This document shows positions 21,862 through 28,873 of a DNA stretch of 64,000 bases, one piece after another. A program made the position numbers and the translations under genes. Within the stretch, counting starts at the first letter, position 1. Every line of letters begins with the position of its first letter. A model generated the notes under the pieces. The model searched no databases and was not told the DNA's origin. It was given only the letters and a program-made list of their open reading frames with translations. This DNA comes from Sulfitobacter sp. EhC04 (GTDB lineage: Bacteria; Pseudomonadota; Alphaproteobacteria; Rhodobacterales; Rhodobacteraceae): contig NZ_LXYI01000047.1 of assembly GCF_001650875.1 (NCBI RefSeq), positions 1 to 64,000 of the forward strand. The letters run 5' to 3'.

Positions 21862-22991
21862 TGAATGATCTGACGCCAACGGACAGTGGTAACGTGCTGG
21901 CCCTCCCGACTGGAACCGCCCTCACCGACATGTTCGCGCAGCCCGAGCAGGTTGACGACATGATCACGCGGATCGAGGCCGAGGTGCGCAGCCATGCGCC
22001 CGACCTGACAACCGCCAAGGGTCGCAAGGCGATTGCATCGCTGGCCCACACAGTCGCCCGCAGTAAGACCGCCTTGGATGGGGCCGGGAAGTGCCTGACC
22101 GACGAGGCGCGCAAGCAGATCGCGGTTGTCGATGCGGAGCGGCGCAAGATCCGCGACCGGCTGGATGCTCTCAAGGCGGAAGTGCGCAAACCGCTGGACG
22201 ATTGGGAGGCCGCCGAGGAGGCGCGGATCGCAGGCATCAAGGGCATGTTGAGCAACTTCGACACGGGGCGCGCGGATGCGGAGAGCGGCCCCGACCATAT
22301 CCGGCATGTCATCGCCGATATTGAGGCCACGCCCACCGGGGCCGATGTTTGGGCGGAATACCATGAGATTGCACAGACCAAGCGGGAATCCACGCTGAGC
22401 CATTTCCGCAACCTGCTGATCTCCGCCGAGAAGCGCGAAGCCGACGCCGCCGAATTGGCCCGCCTGCGCGCCGAGGCCGAAGAGCGCGCCCGTCGCAACG
22501 CCGCGGAGGTCGAGCGTCAGGCCGAGGCGGAACGTGCGGCTGAACAGAAACGTCTCGCCGCAGAGGCTGAGCGCCGCGCCAACGAGGAGCGCCAAGCGGC
22601 TGAAGCTCGCGAAGCCGAGCGTCAGGCCCAGATCGAACGCGACAAGGTTGAGGCAGCCGAGAGGGCGGCGAAGGAGGCAGAAGCCCGCGCCGCCCGGGAG
22701 GCCAAAGAACGGGAAGAGCAGCACAAGCGCGACTTGGCCGAAGCCAAAGCCCGCGAGGAAGCGGCCGCCCAGCGGGAGCGTGACCGGATCGCCGCCGCCC
22801 AGAAAGCGGAGCAGGAAGCCGCAGACAGGCGGCGCGCTGACGCCGAACACGCCAACCGGGTCAAGACAGCGATCCGGGATGCGCTGGTGCCCATGACCGC
22901 CCCCTACGGAGACGAGGATCTCTCCTTGGCAGCCGATATCGCTGTCGCCCTGCTCGATGGGAAAATCCCGCACATCGAGGTGAAAGCATGA
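21861..22991 (+). CDS. Long coiled-coil phage protein (376 aa)
   Basis: 376 residues. N-terminal globular part (I-T-R-I-E-A-E-V-R-S-H-A-P-D-L-T-T, then S-K-T-A-L-D-G-A-G-K) and, from about 190 to 335, an unbroken Ala/Glu/Arg/Lys coiled coil (E-A-E-R-R-A-N-E-E-R-Q-A-A-E-A-R-E). A short C-terminal domain follows (L-S-L-A-A-D-I-A-V-A-L-L-D-G). It starts at TGATG and overlaps the lambda-exo-like gene by 4 nt, so it may be an accessory to the recombination cassette. No family recognised with certainty. Confidence 0.65.
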   Translation: MNDLTPTDSGNVLALPTGTALTDMFAQPEQVDDMITRIEAEVRSHAPDLTTAKGRKAIASLAHTVARSKTALDGAGKCLTDEARKQIAVVDAERRKIRDRLDALKAEVRKPLDDWEAAEEARIAGIKGMLSNFDTGRADAESGPDHIRHVIADIEATPTGADVWAEYHEIAQTKRESTLSHFRNLLISAEKREADAAELARLRAEAEERARRNAAEVERQAEAERAAEQKRLAAEAERRANEERQAAEAREAERQAQIERDKVEAAERAAKEAEARAAREAKEREEQHKRDLAEAKAREEAAAQRERDRIAAAQKAEQEAADRRRADAEHANRVKTAIRDALVPMTAPYGDEDLSLAADIAVALLDGKIPHIEVKA

Positions 22992-23776
22992 ACGACTTCA
23001 TAGCCGAACCCTTCATCAATGGTGATTTCGAAGATCCTATTCCAGCCGATCACGGTGTTGGTGAAACGATCGGAAACGTCACCTATTACCGCAACCTCGT
23101 CCAGGGCAGTGACGAATGGTTCAAGTTGCGCCTTGGGGTTCTGACCGCCAGCGAAATGAAGCTGGTTGTTACGCCAACATTCAAGGCCGCAAACAACGAC
23201 AAGGTGCGAGCCCATGTCTATGAGCTGGCCGCGCAACGGATCAGCCAATTTATCGAACCAACATATATCGGTGACGCAATGCTGCGCGGTCACGAGGACG
23301 AAATTGAGGCGCGGATCAAGTACGAAGAAAAGATCGCTCCGGTTCGTGAAATGGGCTTCATCACCAACAGCAAGTGGGGCTTCACGCTTGGATACTCCCC
23401 TGATGGCTTAGTCGGGGAGAACGGCGGTATCGAGTGCAAATCCCGTATCCAGAAGTACCAGGTTCAGACAATCGCTGAGCATGTCCATGACGACAAGAGC
23501 ACGACAATCCCGGCTGAATTCATGGCGCAATGCCAAACCGGGATGTTGGTCGCCGAGTTGGATTGGATCGACTTCATCAGCTACAGCGGCGGACTGCCGA
23601 TGGTTGTTATCCGCGTCCACCCCGATCCGGATATCCAGGCAGCAATCATCGACGCCGCCACCGAATTCGAAATGAAAATTCAGGAACGCATGACCGCCTA
23701 TCGCAAGGGGCTCGCCGCGCCCGAAACCCGCGCATTCCCGACCGTGCGCCGCATCGAAGAGGAAATGATGGTATGA
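22988..23776 (+). CDS. YqaJ/lambda-exonuclease family recombinase nuclease
   Basis: 262 residues. The PD-(D/E)XK core is Y-S-P-D-G-L (D139) and G-I-E-C-K (E149, K151), with an upstream acid in G-H-E-D-E-I-E-A and an S-E-M-K helix near residue 55, the pattern of YqaJ-type alkaline exonucleases. These trim one strand at double-strand ends and load an annealing protein. The next genes, a DEDD exonuclease and an SSB-like protein, complete a recombination cassette. Confidence 0.87.
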   Translation: MNDFIAEPFINGDFEDPIPADHGVGETIGNVTYYRNLVQGSDEWFKLRLGVLTASEMKLVVTPTFKAANNDKVRAHVYELAAQRISQFIEPTYIGDAMLRGHEDEIEARIKYEEKIAPVREMGFITNSKWGFTLGYSPDGLVGENGGIECKSRIQKYQVQTIAEHVHDDKSTTIPAEFMAQCQTGMLVAELDWIDFISYSGGLPMVVIRVHPDPDIQAAIIDAATEFEMKIQERMTAYRKGLAAPETRAFPTVRRIEEEMMV

Positions 23777-24480
23777 GCATTATCAGGGTCTTGGATTTCG
23801 AGACGACAGGTACAGAGCCGCCAGCACAGGTCTGCGAAGTAGGATTGTGCGACCTGGACCTTGAGGCAATGACCGTGGCGTCATGGAAATCATGGCTCTG
23901 CGGCGTGTCGGAAATGCCCCCCGAGGTCCGGGCTGTACATCATATCTCGCTGGCGGAATGTCATGGGTTACGGGAGTTCAGTCAAGCACAGGCTGACGCG
24001 CTCATGGATGAGAGCGAACCTGTTGCTCTGGCCGCGCACAATGCTGAGTTTGAGACAAAGTTCTTTGCTCCCAGCATCCCGGTGATCTGCACCTACAAGG
24101 CTGCACTCCGGGCATGGCCACACGCCCCCAGTCACAGCAACGGCGCGCTGCGGTATTGGTTGGAAGATCAAGGATTGATCGCCTTAGACCACTCCATGAC
24201 ACAACCTGTCCACCGCGCCGGGCCGGACGCCTATGTCACCGCGCATATCCTACTGGCCTTGTTCAACGCGGGCCACACCGGGCGCGAAATGATCGCCTGG
24301 ACGAAGGAACCCCGCCTTCTGCCCACATGCCCGATTGGCAAATTTCGTGGCCAGCCTTGGTCCGAGGTCGAAGCCGGGTTTCTCGGCTGGATGTTGAGGC
24401 AACCGACGATGGAAGCCGATCTGAAATGGAATGCGGAAAGGGAAATTTCCCGCCGCCAAAGTGAAGGAAACAGACCATGA
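23773..24480 (+). CDS. DEDDh-type 3'-5' exonuclease (DnaQ/RNase T fold)
   Basis: 235 residues from the ATG at 23773 (ATGA overlap). Exo I is L-D-F-E-T-T-G (D8, E10), Exo II is A-H-N-A-E-F-E, where the usual Asp is Glu94, and Exo III is H-R-A-G-P-D (H147, D152). The C-terminal 60 residues carry F-R-G-Q-P-W-S-E-V, a module often attached to phage and bacterial exonucleases of this class. The Asp-to-Glu change may alter metal binding. Likely role: end processing with the lambda-exo-like nuclease. Confidence 0.82.
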   Translation: MSIIRVLDFETTGTEPPAQVCEVGLCDLDLEAMTVASWKSWLCGVSEMPPEVRAVHHISLAECHGLREFSQAQADALMDESEPVALAAHNAEFETKFFAPSIPVICTYKAALRAWPHAPSHSNGALRYWLEDQGLIALDHSMTQPVHRAGPDAYVTAHILLALFNAGHTGREMIAWTKEPRLLPTCPIGKFRGQPWSEVEAGFLGWMLRQPTMEADLKWNAEREISRRQSEGNRP

Positions 24481-25187
24481 CCGACATGAGCCAATTCATC
24501 GCTCCGAAAAGCGACCAGATGAATGCCGACGACCTGATTGGGGGTACGCGCACGATCAAAATCACCAGAGTGTCCGCGTCACCTGACAGCGCGGAACAAC
24601 CTGTGGCCGTCAGCTTCGAGGGTGACCAAGGAAAGCCGTTCAAGCCCTGCAAGTCGATGCGCAGGGTCATGGTCAACATCTGGGGCGCTGACGCCAGCAA
24701 ATACGTGGGCCGATCCATGACCTTGTATCGCGACCCCGAGGTCAAATTCGGCGGAATCGCGGTCGGCGGTATTCGCATCAGCCATATGACGGACATGAAG
24801 AACAACCGTGAGGTTGTGATGGCATTGACCGCCAGCCGCGCTCAACGGAAACCGTACACGGTCAAGCCGCTCCAGTTGCAGTCAGAGCCGCCGAAAGCCA
24901 GCGAGGCTGAAATTAAGGCCGCGCAGGATGATGCAACCACTGCCGCGAAACAAGGCAAGGCAAAATTCCTGGAATGGTGGAATGGCGATGGAAGGGGGGT
25001 CCGAGACCTGGCCCGGCCGATCATGGCGGAACTGACACGGCTTTGCGATGTGGTCGATACATCAGGCTCAGATCAGGACGACAACGACCCCTTCGCCGAC
25101 GCCAAGCCCACACCCGAAGAGATGGCAGCCGCAGAGGCGGCGGCGCGTGAAGCGGCTGAGGCGCAGGGCCGGGAGGAAGGGGTGTGA
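24477..25187 (+). CDS. Conserved recombination-cassette protein, possibly SSB-like
   Basis: 236 residues. The first 120 residues alternate strands and turns (R-T-I-K-I-T-R-V-S-A-S, then V-M-V-N-I-W-G-A-D and F-G-G-I-A-V-G-G-I-R-I), compatible with an OB-like fold; residues 180-236 are acidic and disordered-looking and include D-D-N-D-P-F-A-D, which resembles the tail of single-stranded DNA-binding proteins. Its place after the exonucleases supports ssDNA binding or annealing. This is inference; no family signature was identified. Confidence 0.6.
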   Translation: MTDMSQFIAPKSDQMNADDLIGGTRTIKITRVSASPDSAEQPVAVSFEGDQGKPFKPCKSMRRVMVNIWGADASKYVGRSMTLYRDPEVKFGGIAVGGIRISHMTDMKNNREVVMALTASRAQRKPYTVKPLQLQSEPPKASEAEIKAAQDDATTAAKQGKAKFLEWWNGDGRGVRDLARPIMAELTRLCDVVDTSGSDQDDNDPFADAKPTPEEMAAAEAAAREAAEAQGREEGV

Positions 25188-25432
25188 GCGGAGTGGTGAG
25201 CCAACTTCTTTCTGCTGCCGCGCAGTTTTCCGGGGCTGTCAGTGATTTGGTCGAGGAAGCCCGCGAGGGTGCAATAAAGACCCACTCCAACGTCGGCTCC
25301 GGTGACACGTTGACCATCGCGGCGGACGGCCTTCGACTACTTATCGAGGCAACGGATAGCGACGACAATCCAGATGCTGCTGTGAACCAGTTGCATGGGG
25401 CGCTGATCCGGTTCCTGGAGGAGCGCCCATGA
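25184..25432 (+). CDS. Hypothetical phage protein (82 aa, GTG start)
   Basis: 82 residues starting with GTG that overlaps the preceding stop (GTGA). Helical (V-V-S-Q-L-L-S-A-A-A-Q-F-S-G-A-V-S-D-L-V-E-E) with an acidic loop (D-S-D-D-N-P-D). Overlaps the next gene by 4 nt. Unrecognised. Confidence 0.55.
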   Translation: MSGVVSQLLSAAAQFSGAVSDLVEEAREGAIKTHSNVGSGDTLTIAADGLRLLIEATDSDDNPDAAVNQLHGALIRFLEERP

Positions 25433-26121
25433 TCTCCCCTCTCCGCGTTCTGATCGGCTGCGAAACCAGTGGTATAGCACGACGGGCATTCGCGGCGCGG
25501 GGTCACGATGTTTGGTCTTGCGATATCGAGGCCGCAGAAGATGGCAGTAATCGTCACATCAGATGCGATATTCGAGATGGTATTCTGGATGAGGGCTGGG
25601 ATTTGCTCTGTGTCATGCATCCGCCTTGCACCCGGCTATGCAGATCAGGCCGCCGATGGATGAGTGGCCCCGGCAAGTGGACCGAGCCGAAACAACTGCC
25701 GCGCGGCAAGACTCTGGCGGATTTGCGATCAGAATTTGAGGAAGGTGTCTCGATCTTCACCTCATGTTGGAGCGCACCGATTGATCGCGTGGCCATCGAG
25801 AATCCTGAAATGAACGACCTCGCCCGCGATCGGATGCCGTCCGATCTGCCTGCGCCAGATATCGTACAGCCGTTCTGGTTCGGTGAGCCAGCCTACAAAG
25901 CGACCGGCTGGTATCTACGCGGGCTGCCCAAGCTGGCCTCCACCGATCTATTGCAGGAGCCGGAACGGGGCTCTGATGAGTGGAAGACTTGGAATCGAAT
26001 CCATCGAATGCCTCCCGGTCCGGAGCGCACCCGCCTTCGTAGCCGCAGCTTTCCAGGCATGATGAATGCCGCCGCCGATCAGTGGGGTGGATACGCCCTC
26101 AAACAGGAGCAGTCAGCATGA
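25429..26121 (+). CDS. Cytosine-C5 methyltransferase-like phage protein
   Basis: 230 residues. G-C-E-T-S-G-I-A-R-R-A-F-A-A-R-G-H near the N-terminus is the SAM-binding motif I with a following D-I-E-A (motif II); M-H-P-P-C-T-R-L is motif IV with the Pro-Cys pair; V-A-I-E-N-P is motif VI. Later motifs and a target-recognition domain are short or absent, so this is a compact, divergent member. It may modify phage DNA against restriction or be a non-catalytic relative; both are inference. Confidence 0.65.
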   Translation: MISPLRVLIGCETSGIARRAFAARGHDVWSCDIEAAEDGSNRHIRCDIRDGILDEGWDLLCVMHPPCTRLCRSGRRWMSGPGKWTEPKQLPRGKTLADLRSEFEEGVSIFTSCWSAPIDRVAIENPEMNDLARDRMPSDLPAPDIVQPFWFGEPAYKATGWYLRGLPKLASTDLLQEPERGSDEWKTWNRIHRMPPGPERTRLRSRSFPGMMNAAADQWGGYALKQEQSA

Positions 26122-26363
26122 GCCAGATCGTAACCGGAAACACAAGGGTGAAAACCGACTTCCGGAACAACAGTCTGGATGTCCGGTTCCGGGATCCTGA
26201 AACCGGGCGATATTTGCACCTGTCCGGGGCTGGATTAACGACCGGCACCGCATCCGCCTGGATCGGGACGCGGAAGCAGGCGGGAACGCTCAAGGAGCGG
26301 GCGGTCGCGCGAGGCGAGGATTGGCCGTTTCGGGCAGTTTCGGCTGGAGGGAAAGAGGCATGA
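26118..26363 (+). CDS. Hypothetical phage protein (81 aa)
   Basis: 81 residues from the ATG at 26118 (ATGA overlap). T-R-V-K-T-D-F-R-N-N-S-L-D-V-R-F-R-D-P-E-T-G-R-Y is beta-hairpin-like; the rest is basic. Unrecognised. Confidence 0.55.
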   Translation: MSQIVTGNTRVKTDFRNNSLDVRFRDPETGRYLHLSGAGLTTGTASAWIGTRKQAGTLKERAVARGEDWPFRAVSAGGKEA

Positions 26364-26767
26364 CCCACCCCAAAACCGAGGTTTACTGTGACAGCGGAGA
26401 CGGCACCGCGTTGACAGCTTATCACAGTTGGAACGCTATTCACGTCAGTGTGGAGTCCAATCTGGTGGTTCTGTCATCGGTGTCCGCAGAGGCCTTCGGG
26501 CTCGCCTTGATCCAGTTGGCGCAAAAGGCGAAAGCCCAGCCGAATGCTGAACGGACCAACGAAGACCGTGTGGCCGAGTTTTCGCTGCAATTGGACCTGC
26601 TTCACGCTCTGACCGGCATGGATCCTGATCCAGCCGCCGACGGCCCGGAGACAGCCGTTTCGGATCTTCTGGCCCACGCCATGCATTACTGCGAGGCGCA
26701 TGGGATGGACTTCCAGGCCTGCGTCGATCGCGGGACCGGTCATTTCACCGCCGAGGCGAACAGATGA
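26360..26767 (+). CDS. Hypothetical phage protein (135 aa)
   Basis: 135 residues from the ATG at 26360, overlapping both neighbours. V-Y-C-D-S-G-D-G-T-A-L-T-A-Y-H-S-W-N-A-I-H-V-S at the N-terminus, then a helical part with H-A-L-T-G-M-D-P-D-P-A and A-M-H-Y-C-E-A-H-G-M-D-F. No recognised family. Confidence 0.55.
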   Translation: MTHPKTEVYCDSGDGTALTAYHSWNAIHVSVESNLVVLSSVSAEAFGLALIQLAQKAKAQPNAERTNEDRVAEFSLQLDLLHALTGMDPDPAADGPETAVSDLLAHAMHYCEAHGMDFQACVDRGTGHFTAEANR

Positions 26768-27072
26768 GCCGGCTCAATGAAACGGAAAGTGCGCTGCCAA
26801 ATCGGCTGTTAAAGCCATCTGACGCAGCCATATTCCTGGGGGTTTGCCAAAAGTCCTTGCAAGACTGTCGAGCGCGCGGGCTAAAGTGGGTCGAGGTCAC
26901 GCGCGGGGCCATCCGCTACCGCTACGACGACCTGCAGGAATATGTTGAGGCGCAAACCAGATGCCATTCAGAACAGCGAAAACCCGCGTCTATCAATACG
27001 ACATCGTCGTCAGGGGTCGTCGCTTTCGAGGCTCTACCGGGACGGAAGATTACGAAGAGGCGAAAGAGGTAG
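26764..27072 (+). CDS. Excisionase-like HTH protein (recombination directionality factor)
   Basis: 102 residues. L-L-K-P-S-D-A-A-I-F-L-G-V-C-Q-K-S-L followed by R-Y-R-Y-D-D-L-Q-E-Y is the MerR/HTH_17-type winged helix of phage excisionases. It lies directly before the integrase and its last 112 nt overlap the integrase start in a different frame, so about the last 36 residues (basic, Ser/Lys-rich) share DNA with the integrase arm-binding domain. It would direct excision on induction. Confidence 0.75.
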   Translation: MSRLNETESALPNRLLKPSDAAIFLGVCQKSLQDCRARGLKWVEVTRGAIRYRYDDLQEYVEAQTRCHSEQRKPASINTTSSSGVVAFEALPGRKITKRRKR

Positions 27073-28040
27073 AAGCCAACATTCGCGCAAACGCAAAGCA
27101 GAATGCCGCGCGCGGGTCGGATTGCACTCTATCAGAGGCTCTTGGGACGTACATCAAGGACAGGATCATGGGAACAGCATCAGAGGCCACCACAAACAGC
27201 CAGGCGCGCGTCCTGCTGTCCTTCATGGATGGAAGTAAGAGGCTGTCTGCCCTGACCGACGCCGATCTGATGCGTTATGTCTCCAAGCATCGCGCCACCT
27301 GCGCCAACAGCACGGTCAACCGTCACCTGCAAATGCTAGGGCGCGCTATCCGCCACATGGGAAAGGTCTACAAGGCACCCCTGCCCGATCTGGACTACAA
27401 ATCCGCCGAAACGAAAGAACCCCGTGAGCGGGTCCGGGAGATGTCCACCGAAGAACAGCAGGCATTGTTTGCCGCCCTTCCGCAGGAGTATCACGCCTTC
27501 GTCGCCTTTGCGCTGATGACCGGCGCGCGGATCAGCACGATCACGGGCCTGTTGTGGCGCGACGTTGACATGGCCAACCGCGAACTGACGTTCCGGCTCA
27601 AGGGCGACGACATGATGATTTTCCCGATCAATGATGAGCTGGCGGCGCTGCTGTCGGCATTGCCCCGCTCAAATGTCCTGGTGCATCGCAAGCTGGTGTT
27701 CACGCGCATTGACGGCCACAGCCTCGAACGCATCCCTATCGTAGCTGGCGGCGGTGTGTTCGGAACGGCGTTTCGAAAAGCCTTGAGGGATGCCGGGATA
27801 GACAATTTCCGGTTTCACGATCTGCGTCACACCTTTGCCACTCGCATGCTGCGCCGAACGCAGAACATCAGCTTGGTATCAAAGATGCTGGGGCACAAAG
27901 ACATCGCCACAACCATGCGATATGCGCACGTCCTGACCAGCGATATGCGCAACGCTCTGGACGATTTCAGTGTGCTGGGAACTGGCCCGAAAATTGCCAA
28001 GCCCCAGAATTCGCCCCAGAGAGAACGAAGGAAGGATTAA
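26961..28040 (+). CDS. Tyrosine-recombinase integrase
   Basis: 359 residues. Catalytic residues can be placed: R190 (T-G-A-R-I-S-T), K214 in the beta-hairpin, H286 and R289 (F-H-D-L-R-H), H312 (L-G-H-K-D) and the nucleophile Y321 (M-R-Y-A-H). Residues 1-50 look like an arm-binding domain, 55-140 a SAM-like core-binding domain. It ends 30 bp before the tRNA-Gly fragment that marks attR-type junction. The start follows from the overlap with the excisionase gene; a later Met70 is less likely because it would remove the arm-binding domain. Confidence 0.95.
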   Translation: MPFRTAKTRVYQYDIVVRGRRFRGSTGTEDYEEAKEVEANIRANAKQNAARGSDCTLSEALGTYIKDRIMGTASEATTNSQARVLLSFMDGSKRLSALTDADLMRYVSKHRATCANSTVNRHLQMLGRAIRHMGKVYKAPLPDLDYKSAETKEPRERVREMSTEEQQALFAALPQEYHAFVAFALMTGARISTITGLLWRDVDMANRELTFRLKGDDMMIFPINDELAALLSALPRSNVLVHRKLVFTRIDGHSLERIPIVAGGGVFGTAFRKALRDAGIDNFRFHDLRHTFATRMLRRTQNISLVSKMLGHKDIATTMRYAHVLTSDMRNALDDFSVLGTGPKIAKPQNSPQRERRKD

Positions 28041-28070
28041 ATTACAATGCCTTACGTCACTTCTCCCTGT

Positions 28071-28116
28071 GCTTCCCAAGCTTTAGTTACGAGTTCGATT
28101 CTCGTTACCCGCTCCA
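28071..28116 (+). other. Attachment site: duplicated 3' half of tRNA-Gly(CCC)
   Basis: The sequence starts at GCTTCCCAAGC (anticodon CCC in the loop), runs through a variable region and a perfect T-arm (ACGAG, loop TTCGATT, CTCGT) and ends TACCCGC-TCCA. The 5' half (acceptor GCGGGTA and D-arm) is absent: what precedes cannot pair with the anticodon stem beyond two base pairs. This is the usual result of tyrosine-integrase insertion into a tRNA 3' half. The intact tRNA should stand at the other end of the prophage, outside the window. Confidence 0.9.
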
Positions 28117-28496
28117 CGCTCCATTTCATCCAATCCATCCTGCGGCGCGCGCGCAAGCGCTTGTTTTGTCTGTTCCAGCAGGGTCAGGAAACGCTGGCTT
28201 GCCGCAAGGCGGGCTGCGACCTCCGCGATCTTGTCATCCAGAAAGCGCTGCATGTCCTCCGCTTCGCTGTCCTGTGCCATATACTGGCCTATGAACAAGG
28301 TGATATCGGCAATACTTAAACCTGCCGCCTGAGCGTCGCGGATCACGTCGAGGGTCAGGAGCGTATCTTCGGGATAGATGCGATAGCTGTTGGAGGCTTC
28401 CGGGTCGATGTCAGAGCGGATCAGCCCGTGGCGTTCATAGAAGCGGATCGTATCGCGGCTGACCTCTGCCCGCCTTGCCAGTTCACCGATGCGCAT
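28083..28496 (-). CDS. MerR-family transcriptional regulator
   Basis: 137 residues from the ATG at 28496; an upstream extension is not needed. M-R-I-G-E-L-A-R-R-A-E-V-S-R-D-T-I-R-F-Y is the MerR winged-HTH, followed by R-I-Y-P-E-D and a long dimerisation coiled coil. No cysteine cluster of metal sensors is seen. Its last codons and stop lie inside the tRNA-Gly fragment, on the opposite strand, so the gene ends in the attachment site. Divergent from a zinc-ribbon protein; the dyad at 28516-28530 is its likely operator. Confidence 0.85.
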   Translation of the reverse strand: MRIGELARRAEVSRDTIRFYERHGLIRSDIDPEASNSYRIYPEDTLLTLDVIRDAQAAGLSIADITLFIGQYMAQDSEAEDMQRFLDDKIAEVAARLAASQRFLTLLEQTKQALARAPQDGLDEMERGAGNENRTRN

Positions 28497-28515
28497 GATG
28501 CCCTCAAAACCGTTG

Positions 28516-28530
28516 ACAATGGTCCATTGT
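28516..28530. promoter_or_regulatory. MerR-type operator dyad
   Basis: ACAATGG-T-CCATTGT is a perfect 7-bp-arm inverted repeat between the divergent MerR and zinc-ribbon genes, overlapping a TTGACA (28513-28518). No -10 at the 19-bp spacing usual for MerR promoters is clear. Confidence 0.65.
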
Positions 28531-28611
28531 TTATAGTTTACTTCGAACCGCAGGGCAATCGGCAATCAACTGCGATGCCCCAGAGTGCCTGACCCCATTG
28601 GAGGACACCAC

Positions 28612-28869
28612 ATGGCCACATCCTGCCAAAGCTGCGGCATGCCGCTGAACAAGGACCCCCAGGGCGGCGGGACCGAGGCGGACGGCAGCCTCAGCACCAG
28701 CTATTGTTCGATCTGCTACGCCGATGGCGCGTTTCGCCACCCGAATGCAACGGTAACCGAATTTCAGCAACACTGCGTCGAGGCGCTGATGCGCTCAGGC
28801 ATGCCGAAAATCATGGCATGGCTGTTTACCCGAGGCATTCCGCGGCTGGAGCGGTGGAAAGGGGCCTGA
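28612..28869 (+). CDS. Putative zinc-ribbon protein (zf-ribbon_2-like)
   Basis: 85 residues, GGAGG 8 nt before the ATG. Four cysteines (C-Q-S-C-G-M-P and Y-C-S-I-C-Y-A-D-G) form the zinc ribbon at the N-terminus; the C-terminal half is helical with an I-M-A-W-L-F segment. Stand-alone proteins of this family are of unknown function. It is transcribed away from the MerR gene and probably controlled by it. Confidence 0.78.
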   Translation: MATSCQSCGMPLNKDPQGGGTEADGSLSTSYCSICYADGAFRHPNATVTEFQQHCVEALMRSGMPKIMAWLFTRGIPRLERWKGA

Positions 28870-28873
28870 GCCC

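Larger units (their letters stand above)
1..28116. mobile_element. Temperate tailed-phage prophage (left end outside window)
   Basis: A contiguous set of phage genes: terminase subunits, portal, protease-scaffold, decoration and capsid proteins, head and tail joining proteins, CI/Cro-type regulators, recombination genes, excisionase and integrase. The right boundary is set by a duplicated 3' half of a tRNA-Gly gene at 28071-28116, directly after the integrase. The host 5' half of the tRNA is not visible, so the left junction with the intact tRNA must lie left of base 1. Structural genes other than the head, neck and tail terminator are not in the window. The visible reading frames look intact, which is compatible with an inducible phage, but that cannot be judged without the missing part. 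Confidence 0.93.

Noticed and set aside
28071-28116. Complete tRNA gene
   Set aside because: Only the 3' half is present; the preceding sequence does not supply an acceptor stem, D-arm or full anticodon stem.
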